Assembly: GCA_003213555.1 (NCBI GenBank)
Contig: QCMS01000001.1
Location: 62,001 to 126,000 of the forward strand
DNA length: 64,000 nucleotides
From: Pelagibacteraceae bacterium AG-422-I02
GTDB lineage: Bacteria; Pseudomonadota; Alphaproteobacteria; Pelagibacterales; Pelagibacteraceae
Direction: 5' to 3'
Part shown: piece by piece, positions 48,974 through 58,567 of the stretch
Layout of the letters: every line of letters begins with the position of its first letter
How positions within the stretch are numbered: the stretch's first letter is position 1
Made by a program: the position numbers and the translations under genes
The notes under the pieces: generated by a model
The model's database searches: none
The model's input: only the letters and a program-made list of their open reading frames with translations
Told to the model about the DNA's origin: nothing

Positions 48974-50286
48974 TGTATCTATCACAATTATTTATTCCAA
49001 TAACTAAAGATTTACCTGCCGAGGCTAAAATCAAATCTCATCAGCTAATGTTACAAACTGGAATGATTAGACAATCTTCTGCAGGAATTTACTCTTGGTT
49101 GCCATTAGGATTTAAAGTTATGAAAAAAATTGAGCAGATAGTAAGAGAGGAACAAAATTCTATTGGGGCCCAAGAAATGTTAATGCCAACAATTCAATCA
49201 GCTGAAATTTGGAAAGAGAGTGGTAGATATGATGATTATGGTGAAGAGATGTTAAGAATTAAAGATAGGCAAGGAAGAGAAATGCTTTATGGACCTACAA
49301 ATGAAGAACTAATTACAGACGTTTTCAGATCAAGTGTTAAATCATATAAATCACTTCCACAAATTCTTTATCATATACAATGGAAGTTTAGAGACGAAAT
49401 AAGACCAAGATTCGGCGTAATGAGGTGTAAAGAATTTTTTATGAAGGATGCCTACTCTTTTGATTTGACCGATGATGATGCAAAAAAATCTTATAACAAA
49501 ATGTTTTTTTCTTATTTAAAAACTTTTAACAGATTAGGGCTCAAAGCTATCCCTATGGCTGCTGACACTGGACCAATTGGTGGGGATCTCTCTCACGAAT
49601 TTATAATTTTAGCAGAAACCGGCGAAAGTCAAATATTTGCGGATAAAAGAATATTTGAGATAAATTTAGATAAATATGATTTTAGTGACGACTCTCTTTC
49701 TAAAATGAGAAAAGATTTTACAGATATTTATGCGGCAACAGATGAAAAATTTGACGAAAAAAAATTCAATAAAGAGGTTGATAAAAAAAATCAAATTAAA
49801 ACAAAAGGCATCGAGGTAGGACATATTTTTTACTTCGGGGACAAATACTCAAAACCAATGAATTGTTTAATAGATGATAAAAGTGGAAAGAAAATTTCTG
49901 TGAAGATGGGATCATACGGCATAGGAGTTTCCAGACTCGTTGGTGCCGCAATAGAAGCAAATTATAATAATGGCGTAATGAAATGGCCAAAACCAATATC
50001 ACCGTACGATGTAGTTATTATTCCAAGTATTAGTAAAAATAATAAAGAAAACTTAGAAAAAGCTGAAAAAATATATCAAGAATTAAAAAAACAAAATATT
50101 GACGTATTGTTGGACGATGTTGATGAAAATATGTCAAATAAATTTAAAAAACATGACTTAATAGGTATTCCCTTTCAAATTATTATCGGATCAAAATCTG
50201 AAAAAGAAAAATTTGAATTTAAAGAATTGAATTCTGAGAGTGAAATGTTAAGTCTAGAGAGTATTAAATCTAAACTTAAAAGATAA
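48973..50286 (+). CDS. proS: Prolyl-tRNA synthetase, short form without editing insert
   Basis: A 437-residue class II synthetase. Motif 2 is FRDEIRPRFGVMRCKEF, motif 3 is GSYGIGVSRL, and a C-terminal anticodon-binding domain covers about 340-437. The roughly 180-residue INS editing domain between motifs 2 and 3 of the E. coli enzyme is missing, as in other alphaproteobacteria. Mischarged Ala-tRNA-Pro must be cleared by a separate deacylase not seen here. Confidence 0.96.
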   Translation: MYLSQLFIPITKDLPAEAKIKSHQLMLQTGMIRQSSAGIYSWLPLGFKVMKKIEQIVREEQNSIGAQEMLMPTIQSAEIWKESGRYDDYGEEMLRIKDRQGREMLYGPTNEELITDVFRSSVKSYKSLPQILYHIQWKFRDEIRPRFGVMRCKEFFMKDAYSFDLTDDDAKKSYNKMFFSYLKTFNRLGLKAIPMAADTGPIGGDLSHEFIILAETGESQIFADKRIFEINLDKYDFSDDSLSKMRKDFTDIYAATDEKFDEKKFNKEVDKKNQIKTKGIEVGHIFYFGDKYSKPMNCLIDDKSGKKISVKMGSYGIGVSRLVGAAIEANYNNGVMKWPKPISPYDVVIIPSISKNNKENLEKAEKIYQELKKQNIDVLLDDVDENMSNKFKKHDLIGIPFQIIIGSKSEKEKFEFKELNSESEMLSLESIKSKLKR

Positions 50287-50290
50287 TATT

Positions 50291-51523
50291 TTGTTCACAA
50301 AAGTAGAAAGACTAATTTCATCAAGAAATCTAAAACCTAAAAAAAAAGAAGGTTTTTTAAAAATAATTTCTATTTTTTCATTTTTAGGAATTATGCTCGG
50401 AGTAACTATTCTTATTATAGTTATGTCTGTTATGAATGGTTTTAAAACTGATTTGACTAATAAGATTTTAGGTTTAAATCCACATGTTATAGTTCAGCCG
50501 AATGGTTTTAAAATTGATGATATTTATATTTCTAAATTAAAACAAAAAAATAAAAATATTTCTATAAGTAAAACTTATTCAGGTGAAGGTGTAATTATCA
50601 TTAATAATAAAGCGAAAGGTATTATCTTTAAAGGAGTTAACGATAAAGAAAAAAAAATAAAAGAATTTTTAAAAAAAAATATTGTTAGAGGTGATATAAA
50701 AAATTTTAAAAAAAATAATGTTTTTATAGGTTCTGAACTTGCATTTAATTTAGATCTAGATGAAGGGGATAAAATAAATTTAATGTCTTCTGTATTTGTT
50801 ACTACACCACTTGGTAGTTTGCCTAAACAAGAAAATTTTAATGTTGCAGGAATATTTAACACTGGATTTATCGAATTTGATCAGAATATAATTCTTTTAA
50901 ATATAGAGGATGCCTTGTCAATTTTTGATAAAGGTATTAATGATCAAAATTTGGAGATTTACTTAAAAAATCCTTTAGCGGCTAATTCCTTTAAAGAAGA
51001 AATTGAACAATTTAATCAAAATTATTTTATTTACACTTGGTCAGATTTAAATAAATCTTTTTTTAGTGCTTTGAAAGTTGAAAGAAATGTTATGTTTATA
51101 ATATTAACGTTAATAATCATCGTAGCAGCATTTAATATTATCTCTGGTCTTACAATTTTAATTAAAAATAAAACTAAAGAGATAGCAATTTTGAAAACTT
51201 TAGGACTTAATAATACTTCGATAAAAAAGTCTTTTTTTTTAACAGGTTTTACGATAGGTTTTTTTGCTACAATATCTGGTGTTATTTTAGGAATTATATT
51301 TTCATCAAACATTGAAAAAATTAGAATATTTTTATCAACAGTCTTTAACCTAGAAATATTTCCAAGTGATATATATTTTTTAGAAAAGCTACCCAGTGAA
51401 ATAAACCTATATTCAATTCTTTTGATATTTATTCTTTCACTAATGGTATCAGCTATTGCATCGTATATTCCAGCTAGACATATTTCAAAAATGAAAACAT
51501 TTAGAGCCTTAAAATATGAGTAA
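50291..51523 (+). CDS. lolC: Lipoprotein-releasing permease LolC/LolE (TTG start)
   Basis: A 410-residue inner-membrane protein starting at TTG (50291) with MFTKVERLISSRNLKPKKKEG, then the first helix with FLGIMLGVTILIIVMSVMNGF. A large periplasmic domain and three C-terminal helices (FtsX-type) follow. It partners the next-encoded ATPase to extract lipoproteins for outer-membrane delivery. Only one such permease is seen, so it may form a LolF-like homodimer. It overlaps lolD by 8 bp. Confidence 0.92.
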   Translation: MFTKVERLISSRNLKPKKKEGFLKIISIFSFLGIMLGVTILIIVMSVMNGFKTDLTNKILGLNPHVIVQPNGFKIDDIYISKLKQKNKNISISKTYSGEGVIIINNKAKGIIFKGVNDKEKKIKEFLKKNIVRGDIKNFKKNNVFIGSELAFNLDLDEGDKINLMSSVFVTTPLGSLPKQENFNVAGIFNTGFIEFDQNIILLNIEDALSIFDKGINDQNLEIYLKNPLAANSFKEEIEQFNQNYFIYTWSDLNKSFFSALKVERNVMFIILTLIIIVAAFNIISGLTILIKNKTKEIAILKTLGLNNTSIKKSFFLTGFTIGFFATISGVILGIIFSSNIEKIRIFLSTVFNLEIFPSDIYFLEKLPSEINLYSILLIFILSLMVSAIASYIPARHISKMKTFRALKYE

Positions 51524-52202
51524 AATTTTAATAGAAACTGTTAATCTTAGTAAAAGCTATAAACATTTAAATGGTAATATAACTTTATTTAATAACTTTA
51601 ATCTTAAAGTAAAAAAGGGAGATTTAGTTGCTTTAGTAGGCCCCTCTGGATCTGGAAAATCATCATTACTTCATTTATTAGCTTTATTAGATGATCCAAC
51701 TAAGGGTGATATTAAAATTAATGATGTTTTTACTAAAAAATTTTTAGATGAAAAAAAAGATGAAATAAGAAGAAAAAATATATCAATTATTTTTCAAGAC
51801 AATAATTTATTGAATGATTTCACTGCTATTGAAAATGTTATGATGCCTTTAATCATAAAAGGGGAAAATGAGGAAATTGCAAAAAAGGAAGCTCAAAAAA
51901 TTCTTAGAGCTGTAAAAATTTTTGATAGATCTCAACATTTTCCTAACGAACTTTCTGGAGGTGAGCAACAAAGAGTAGCTATTGCTAGAGCATTAATATC
52001 GAAAACAAATTTAATTTTAGCAGATGAGCCAACTGGAAATTTAGATTATCAAACTTCAAAAGAAATATTTTCTTATTTTCTAAAATTGAAAAAATTAAAA
52101 AAAACTATAATTTTTGCAACTCACAATAGAGAACTTGCTAACAGGGCAGATTACAAGTTGTTTATTTCTAATGCTAATATAAAACGAGTTAATGCTAGTT
52201 AA
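51516..52202 (+). CDS. lolD: Lipoprotein exporter ATPase LolD
   Basis: A 228-residue ABC ATPase. Walker A is GPSGSGKSS (about 41-49), the signature is LSGGEQQRVAIARAL and Walker B is LILADEPTGNLD, the wording typical of the LolD/MacB group. It energises release of lipoproteins from the inner membrane. Its last 11 bp overlap the dnaE start. Confidence 0.95.
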   Translation: MSKILIETVNLSKSYKHLNGNITLFNNFNLKVKKGDLVALVGPSGSGKSSLLHLLALLDDPTKGDIKINDVFTKKFLDEKKDEIRRKNISIIFQDNNLLNDFTAIENVMMPLIIKGENEEIAKKEAQKILRAVKIFDRSQHFPNELSGGEQQRVAIARALISKTNLILADEPTGNLDYQTSKEIFSYFLKLKKLKKTIIFATHNRELANRADYKLFISNANIKRVNAS

Positions 52203-55200
52203 TAATAAAGATTTTAATCATCTTAAAGTACACACTCAATATTCAATATGCGAAGGTGCCGTTAAAATTGATGAGTTAGCTGATTATTGCAAGTCAAATA
52301 AAATAAAATCTTTAGGATTAGCTGATAGTTATAATTTATGTGGTGCACTTGAATTTTCAGAAAAAATATCAAAAGTCGGAACCCACCCAATCATCGGGAC
52401 TCAAATTAATTTAAATATGTTAGATATAATTGGAAAAATTTCATTATATGCAACATCTGAGGAAGGATATAAAAATTTAACAAAATTATCTTCTTTAAGT
52501 TATTTAAAAAACAACGCAATGAAAGATCCATCATGTGAATTAAAGGATCTCATTAGTAATAATAAAGATTTAATATTACTGACTGGTAATTATACAAACT
52601 TTTTTGGAAAACTTTTTTATAAAAATAAACTTAAAGATTTTGAACAAATATTAATTTCTCTAAAAAAAAACTTTAAAGATAGAATTTATTTAGAAATTCA
52701 AAGACATAATGAAGCTCAAGAAAAAAACTTTGAAAATTATTTACTTAATATATCAAAATCTTTGCAACTTCCATTAATTGCAACTCAAGAGATTTTTTAT
52801 ATAAGTGAGGAAATGTACGAAGCGCATGATGCATTAGTTTGTATTGGAGAAAAAAACTTTGTAGATGACAAGGATAGATTTAAATATGGTAATCAACACT
52901 ATTTTAAATCACAAGATCAAATTAAAGAACTATATTCAGATATACCTGAAGCACTAGAGAATAATTATAATTTTCATTTAAGATTTAATTTTAAACCAAA
53001 AAAATCAAGACCAATTTTACCGTCAATTTCAAATGAAGATAGCGCTTCCCCTGAAGATGAGCTATCAAAACTAGCAAATCAAGGGTTAAAAATAAGATTA
53101 GAAAATTTTATTTTTAAAAAAAATATCAACAAACCAAAAGGACAAATTAAAGAAATTTATGAGAATAGATTGAAGCATGAAATAGATATTATTAATTCTA
53201 TGAATTACGCTAGTTATTTTTTAATAGTTTCTGACTATATAAAATGGGCTAAAAAAAATTCTATTCCAGTTGGACCAGGTAGAGGTTCTGGAGCTGGCTC
53301 ACTTGTTGCGTACTCTTTAGATATAACAGATTTAGATCCAATTGAATTTGATTTAATTTTTGAAAGATTTTTAAATCCAGATAGAATTTCTATGCCTGAT
53401 TTTGATATAGATTTTTGTGAGGAAAAGCGAGATCAAGTGTTTGATTATTTAAAGACAAAATATAAAAATGGTGTCGCTCACATTATTACCTTTGGAAAAT
53501 TAAAGGCTAGAATGGTTTTGAGAGATGTTGGTCGTGTATTAGGACTCTCTTATGGTCATGTAGATCGAATTTGTAAAATGGTGCCATTTGATCCATCTAG
53601 ACCTCTTACACTTCAAGAATCTATCGATCGAGAACCAAGATTTAAAGAAGAAGTTAAAAACAATACTAAAGTTAAAAAGCTTTTAGAACTCTCATTAAGA
53701 TTGGAAGGACTCAATCGTAATATGGCAACGCATGCCGCAGGGGTTGTAATAGCTGGTGATAAATTGTCTGAGCAATTCCCATTATATATCGATCACACTT
53801 CAAATCTAACTTTACCATCAACACAATATGATATGTATTCTTCTGAAAATGCAGGGCTGGTCAAATTTGATTTACTTGGCTTAAAAACTCTTACCGTAAT
53901 TGATAACACTATAAAAAGATTAAAACTTAAAAAAATTAATCTAGATATAACTAAAATTGATCATAATGACAAAAAAGTTTTTTCTATGCTTTCATCAGGT
54001 GAGACAACAGGATTATTTCAGCTTGAAAGCGCAGGAATGAGAGAAGCTATTAAACAAATGAAGCCAAATAAATTTGACGATATCATAGCGCTTGTTGCAT
54101 TATACAGACCAGGACCAATGAGTAATATTCCTATTTATAATGATTGTAAAAATGGAATTAAAGAACCTGATTATATACATCAAACTTTAAAAGAAATATT
54201 AAAACCTACTTATGGGATAATTATTTATCAAGAACAAGTTATGCAAATTGCTCAAACTTTAGCAGGCTTTACTGCAGGTGAAGCAGATATTTTGAGAAGA
54301 GCAATGGGTAAGAAGAAGAAGGCAGAATTAGATAAACAAAAAGAAAGATTTATTAGTGGAGCTTTAAAAAATGGGATAAAAAAAGAAGTTGCTAATTTTG
54401 TATTCACAAAAATTGAACCTTTTGCACAGTATGGTTTTAACAAAAGCCACGCCGCAGCTTATGCTTTAATTGCTTATCAAACGGCTTTTTTAAAAACTTA
54501 TTACAAAGAAGATTTTATTGCAGCTACAATGTCAACTGAACTTACAAATACTTCTAAATTAAGAGAGTTCGTCGAAGAATTAAAAAAGCTTAAAGTTGAA
54601 ATAGTAAAACCCTCAATAAATAAATGTTATTCAGATTTTAGAGCCATCAATGGAAAAATTTATTATGGACTTGGTGCTATTAAAAACGTTGGATATGAAG
54701 CTATATCAAATATTATTAGTGAGAGGGAAAAAAATGGATCTTTTAAATCTTTTGTTGATTTTATAAATAGAGTAAACGCAAAAGATGTAAATAAACTCCA
54801 ACTAGAGGGATTAGTAAAAGCCGGAGTATTTGATGAATTTGATAATGATAGAAATAAAATTATAAATTCAATACCTAAAATCATACAAAACATCAAGAAT
54901 GTAAATGAAGACAAAAATAATAATCAAACAAATCTTTTTAGTGAACAAGAAAATGATCAAATTGAATTTGAGTTTTTACCATCTACTCCATGGAAACAAA
55001 AAGAATTAATGTCCGAAGAATTTAAATCTCTTGGATTCTTTCTTACAGATCATCCTTTAAATGAATTTGAAGAAATCTTTAATCAGCTAAATATAATCTC
55101 TTACGATAAATTTTATAATGACAATAAAAATGACGGTTTAGTAGCCGGCACAGTAATGTCAATACAGGAAAAAAAAAGTTCAAAAGGGACACCATACGCT

Positions 55201-55608
55201 ATTATCAAGTTTAGTGATAAACAGGCAGAATTTGAACTTTTCTTATTTTCAGAAATGTTAATTACTAATAGAGAAAAGTTAAAGGAATCCGAGTCTTTTG
55301 TTTTAACCTTACAAAAAGATAAAACTACTGGGGAAACAGAAAAAAAAAGAGTTAATATTAAAAAAATTCTTAATTTAGAAGATGTTATTAATAAACCATA
55401 CTCAAAAGTTACTATTGAGCTCAGAAAAGACTATGATTTAGATGAATTAAAGAGTCTTTTATCTAATAAAGGAGAAACGGAAATTAATTTGATAGTTAAA
55501 GAAGAAAATAATAAAGCTTTTTTCTTATTAGAGGAAACTCGAAAGTTTGATATAAATCATTTAAAAGCTTTAAAAGCTAAGAAATACGTGGAAAAAATAA
55601 CTTTTTAG
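52192..55608 (+). CDS. dnaE: DNA polymerase III alpha subunit
   Basis: This 1138-residue replicative polymerase has an N-terminal PHP domain (HLKVHTQYSICEG), the C-family palm with GPGRGSGAGSLVAY and catalytic aspartates in PDFDIDF, the segment LFQLESAGMR and a helix-hairpin-helix region. A C-terminal OB fold (about 1000-1080, with AGTVMSIQEKKSSKGTPYA) follows. Length is close to the E. coli enzyme. It overlaps lolD; the rpsB leader follows. Confidence 0.97.
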   Translation: MLVNNKDFNHLKVHTQYSICEGAVKIDELADYCKSNKIKSLGLADSYNLCGALEFSEKISKVGTHPIIGTQINLNMLDIIGKISLYATSEEGYKNLTKLSSLSYLKNNAMKDPSCELKDLISNNKDLILLTGNYTNFFGKLFYKNKLKDFEQILISLKKNFKDRIYLEIQRHNEAQEKNFENYLLNISKSLQLPLIATQEIFYISEEMYEAHDALVCIGEKNFVDDKDRFKYGNQHYFKSQDQIKELYSDIPEALENNYNFHLRFNFKPKKSRPILPSISNEDSASPEDELSKLANQGLKIRLENFIFKKNINKPKGQIKEIYENRLKHEIDIINSMNYASYFLIVSDYIKWAKKNSIPVGPGRGSGAGSLVAYSLDITDLDPIEFDLIFERFLNPDRISMPDFDIDFCEEKRDQVFDYLKTKYKNGVAHIITFGKLKARMVLRDVGRVLGLSYGHVDRICKMVPFDPSRPLTLQESIDREPRFKEEVKNNTKVKKLLELSLRLEGLNRNMATHAAGVVIAGDKLSEQFPLYIDHTSNLTLPSTQYDMYSSENAGLVKFDLLGLKTLTVIDNTIKRLKLKKINLDITKIDHNDKKVFSMLSSGETTGLFQLESAGMREAIKQMKPNKFDDIIALVALYRPGPMSNIPIYNDCKNGIKEPDYIHQTLKEILKPTYGIIIYQEQVMQIAQTLAGFTAGEADILRRAMGKKKKAELDKQKERFISGALKNGIKKEVANFVFTKIEPFAQYGFNKSHAAAYALIAYQTAFLKTYYKEDFIAATMSTELTNTSKLREFVEELKKLKVEIVKPSINKCYSDFRAINGKIYYGLGAIKNVGYEAISNIISEREKNGSFKSFVDFINRVNAKDVNKLQLEGLVKAGVFDEFDNDRNKIINSIPKIIQNIKNVNEDKNNNQTNLFSEQENDQIEFEFLPSTPWKQKELMSEEFKSLGFFLTDHPLNEFEEIFNQLNIISYDKFYNDNKNDGLVAGTVMSIQEKKSSKGTPYAIIKFSDKQAEFELFLFSEMLITNREKLKESESFVLTLQKDKTTGETEKKRVNIKKILNLEDVINKPYSKVTIELRKDYDLDELKSLLSNKGETEINLIVKEENNKAFFLLEETRKFDINHLKALKAKKYVEKITF

Positions 55609-55641
55609 ACTGTTGATTTTTTAACATGATTGTATATACGT

Positions 55642-55720
55642 TGTGCTTATTTCGCACACAGTTATAAGGGCGTTGCCCTACCGGTCCATTTAATTGGAAT
55701 TACTGTGGTGGATTAACCGG
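55642..55720 (+). promoter_or_regulatory. Structured 5' leader of rpsB (candidate S2 autoregulatory RNA)
   Basis: Three successive stems: TGTGC/GCACA (55642-55646 with 55654-55658, 7-nt loop), AGGGC/GCCCT (55667-55671 with 55675-55679, triloop) and CCGGT/ACCGG (55681-55685 with 55716-55720). The third encloses GGTGGA, the likely ribosome-binding site, and closes 6 nt before the ATG. It is GC-richer than the surroundings. S2-mediated control of rpsB-tsf is known in E. coli; assignment here is by analogy. The first stem could also help terminate dnaE transcription. Confidence 0.6.
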
Positions 55721-55726
55721 AAAAAT

Positions 55727-56455
55727 ATGAACGTACCAAAAGTAGATATTAAACAACTATTAGAAGCAGGTGTGCACCTTGGTCACAAAACACTCAGGTG
55801 GAACCCAAAAATGAAAAAGTACATTTTTGGAGAAAAGAATTCTATTCACATCATAGACTTAACTCAGACAGTCGATTTTATTAATAATGCTCTTTTACAA
55901 GTTCATAAGATAATCTCTGCCGGTGGAAAATTATTAGTCGTATCAACAAAAAAACAAGCCTCAGAGCAGATATGTGATTTAGCCAAAGAAACCGGTCAAT
56001 ATTATGTAAACCACAGATGGCTTGGAGGAATGTTAACAAATTGGAATACAATTCAAAATTCAATAAAAAGGTTAAAAAAGTTGGAAGAACAACTTTCAAA
56101 GGAAAATCAAGGTTTTACAAAAAAAGAAATACTAAAATTTGGTAAAGAAAAAGAGAAACTTCAAAGATCTTTAGGTGGAATTTCAGAAATGAAAAAAACA
56201 CCAGACTTAATATTTATTATAGACACAAATATTGAGTCACTGGCTGTTGCGGAGGCTAAACGATTAGGTATACCTATAATTGCTGTTGTAGATACAAATT
56301 CAGATCCCACCGGCATAGACTTTCCTATTCCAGGAAATGATGACGCGAGGAGGTCAATCAATCTATATTGCGAGCTTATAAAAAGCACAATTAAAGATGC
56401 AGAAAAATTTATTAAAAGCTCTGATGAAAAAAGTTTAAAATCAATTTCAAAATAA
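55727..56455 (+). CDS. rpsB: Ribosomal protein S2
   Basis: A 242-residue small-subunit protein starting [22 protein letters not shown], with the family signatures [23 protein letters not shown] and [21 protein letters not shown]. The ATG at 55727 is chosen over an upstream in-frame ATG at 55694 because the latter would place the conserved leader RNA inside the gene. It is followed by tsf. Confidence 0.97.
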   Translation: MNVPKVDIKQLLEAGVHLGHKTLRWNPKMKKYIFGEKNSIHIIDLTQTVDFINNALLQVHKIISAGGKLLVVSTKKQASEQICDLAKETGQYYVNHRWLGGMLTNWNTIQNSIKRLKKLEEQLSKENQGFTKKEILKFGKEKEKLQRSLGGISEMKKTPDLIFIIDTNIESLAVAEAKRLGIPIIAVVDTNSDPTGIDFPIPGNDDARRSINLYCELIKSTIKDAEKFIKSSDEKSLKSISK

Positions 56456-56473
56456 TTTTTAAATTAAAATTAA

Positions 56474-57340
56474 ATGTCTAGCAAAGATTTATTAGAAAAT
56501 ATAAAGAAACTTAGAGAGATGACTGGTGTCGGTTTTAAAGATTGTAAAATTGCTCTTGATGAAACCGAGGGAGATATACAAAAATCTATTGAATTTTTAA
56601 GAAAAAAAGGGATAGCAAAAGCTTCAAAAAAAATGAGTAGAACTGCTTCCGAAGGACTTGCATTAGTAAAAGAGGAAAACGGGCAGGTTTCAGTAATTGA
56701 GATAAATAGTGAGACAGATTTTGTAGCTAAAAACAAAGATTTCATAGATTTTTGTAAGGAACTATCTGAAATTAATTTTAAAGTGAAAGCTAATTTAGAT
56801 AAAATTAATAATTCAAAAATGTCTAATGGAATTTTAGTTAAAGATAATCTTGTGAATTTAATAGCTAAAATAGGTGAAAAAATAATTATTAGAAGAGCTG
56901 ACTTTTTTGATAATTCAAATGGTAAAAATTTTGCATACGTTCATTCTGCAGTGGAAAAAAATATAGGTAAGATAATTTCAATAGTTAAATTAAACGGTAT
57001 TATAAATGAAAAAAATGAAAATTTCGGATCTAAAATCGCAATGCATATAGCTGCGTCAAATCCTTTAGCAATTGATAAAGATAAAATAGATAAAGGATTA
57101 ATAGATAAGGAATTAGAAATTATTAAAGCTGAAATTATAAATTCAGGTAAATCAGCAGATTTGGCTGAAAAAATTTCAAAAGGCAAATTATCAAAATTTT
57201 TAAACGACAATTCTCTTTTAAATCAAATGTGGATTATGGATCCAAAAAAAAAAGTATCAGATGTTTTAAAAGAAAACTCTACTGACAAAACTATTAAGGT
57301 AATTGATTTTATTAGATACAGAGTTGGTGAAGGAATTTAA
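56474..57340 (+). CDS. tsf: Elongation factor Ts
   Basis: This 288-residue guanine-nucleotide exchange factor recycles EF-Tu. The N-terminal UBA-like helix contains KLREMTGVGFKDCKIAL, and the core has EINSETDFVAKN. The C-terminal motif is QMWIMDPKKKVSDV (usual QPFVKDP). It follows rpsB at 18 bp. frr comes immediately after, whereas pyrH usually intervenes. Confidence 0.95.
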   Translation: MSSKDLLENIKKLREMTGVGFKDCKIALDETEGDIQKSIEFLRKKGIAKASKKMSRTASEGLALVKEENGQVSVIEINSETDFVAKNKDFIDFCKELSEINFKVKANLDKINNSKMSNGILVKDNLVNLIAKIGEKIIIRRADFFDNSNGKNFAYVHSAVEKNIGKIISIVKLNGIINEKNENFGSKIAMHIAASNPLAIDKDKIDKGLIDKELEIIKAEIINSGKSADLAEKISKGKLSKFLNDNSLLNQMWIMDPKKKVSDVLKENSTDKTIKVIDFIRYRVGEGI

Positions 57341-57341
57341 A

Positions 57342-57902
57342 ATGAGCGCTGATTTTAATGAAAAGACTTACTCAATAAAAATGGATAAAAGCATACAGTC
57401 ACTTAAAAAGGATATATCTACTTTAAGAACTGGAAGAGCAAATATCAACATGCTTGATACAGTCAGAGTAGACGTTTACGGTCAGTCAATGCCAATAGAA
57501 CAACTTGCCACTGTAAGCGCGCCTGAGGCTAGACTAATTTCTATTCAAGTTTGGGATAAAGCAAATATTACATTAATTGAAAGTGCAATACAAAAATCAG
57601 ACTTAGGTATTAACCCCCAAAATGATGGTCAAATAATTCGTTTAAGGGTACCAGATTTAACCGAGGATAGAAGGAAAGAATTAATTAAAATTTTAAAAAA
57701 CATGGGTGAAAAAAGTAAAATTTCTATTCGTAATATAAGACGTGAGGCAAATGAGGACTTAAAAAAAAAACTTAAAGAAAAGATAATTTCTGAAGATGAT
57801 AATAAAAATTTTGAAAAAAATATTCAAAAAATTACAGATGATCACATTGGAATTATCGAAAAAGTTTTAACAGAAAAAGAAAAAGAGATAAGCCAGATAT
57901 GA
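57342..57902 (+). CDS. frr: Ribosome-recycling factor
   Basis: A 186-residue two-domain protein that splits post-termination ribosomes with EF-G. Hallmarks are LRTGRANINMLDTVRVDVYG, PIEQLATVSAPEARL and LTEDRRKEL. The ATG at 57342 starts MSADFNEKTY directly after tsf; an in-frame extension to 57303 would lie within tsf. Overlaps uppS by 4 bp. Confidence 0.97.
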   Translation: MSADFNEKTYSIKMDKSIQSLKKDISTLRTGRANINMLDTVRVDVYGQSMPIEQLATVSAPEARLISIQVWDKANITLIESAIQKSDLGINPQNDGQIIRLRVPDLTEDRRKELIKILKNMGEKSKISIRNIRREANEDLKKKLKEKIISEDDNKNFEKNIQKITDDHIGIIEKVLTEKEKEISQI

Positions 57903-58567
57903 ACAAACTCAACCATGTCGCCTTTATTATGGATGGCAATGGAAGATGGGGAAAAAAGAAAAATAACAGTAGAAATTTTGGTCATATAAAAGGAATTGAA
58001 GTAGTAAAAAAAATTGTTAAGTCCTCTATAAAATTAGAAATACCTTATGTTTCTTTTTACGTTTTCTCCTCAGAAAATTGGAAAAGACCTAAAAAAGAGA
58101 TTTCCTTTTTATTTAAACTTATTAAAAGTTATTTTTTAAAAGAAAAAGACAATTTAATTACAAAAGGAATTAAGATAAATATATTAGGTGAGCTAAATAG
58201 TTTACCAACTGATATCAAAAAAGTTCTGAATAAAACTGTTAATCTAACAAAAAAAAATAAGAAAATTAATGTAAATTTAGCAATAAATTATGGAGCTAAA
58301 AATGAAATATTAAGAGCTTTTAAAAAATCAAAAAAAAAAACTAATATAAATAATTTTGAAAAAAATTTAGATACGAAAAATATACCAGATCCTGACATAT
58401 TAATTAGAACAGGGGGTCATAAAAGATTGAGTAACTTCTTATTGTGGCAATTAGCTTATGCCGAGTTATTTTTTCTCAAAAAATTATGGCCTGATTTTAA
58501 TTCAAATGATTTAAAAAAAATTGTTAAAAATTATAAAAAAATCAAGAGGAATTACGGAAGCATATGA
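57899..58567 (+). CDS. uppS: Undecaprenyl diphosphate synthase
   Basis: A 222-residue cis-prenyltransferase that makes the C55 carrier lipid for peptidoglycan and surface glycans. The catalytic Asp is in FIMDGNGRWGKK, followed by GHIKGIEVVKK, FSSENWKRP and the C-terminal PDPDILIRTGGHKRLSNFLLWQ region (seen as ILIRTGG and SNFLLWQ). It overlaps frr and cdsA by 4 bp each. Confidence 0.95.
   Translation: MNKLNHVAFIMDGNGRWGKKKNNSRNFGHIKGIEVVKKIVKSSIKLEIPYVSFYVFSSENWKRPKKEISFLFKLIKSYFLKEKDNLITKGIKINILGELNSLPTDIKKVLNKTVNLTKKNKKINVNLAINYGAKNEILRAFKKSKKKTNINNFEKNLDTKNIPDPDILIRTGGHKRLSNFLLWQLAYAELFFLKKLWPDFNSNDLKKIVKNYKKIKRNYGSI

Noticed and set aside
55694..55726. Upstream in-frame ATG for rpsB
   Set aside because: It would add 11 non-conserved residues and place the structured leader within the coding region; the ATG at 55727 matches S2 N-termini.
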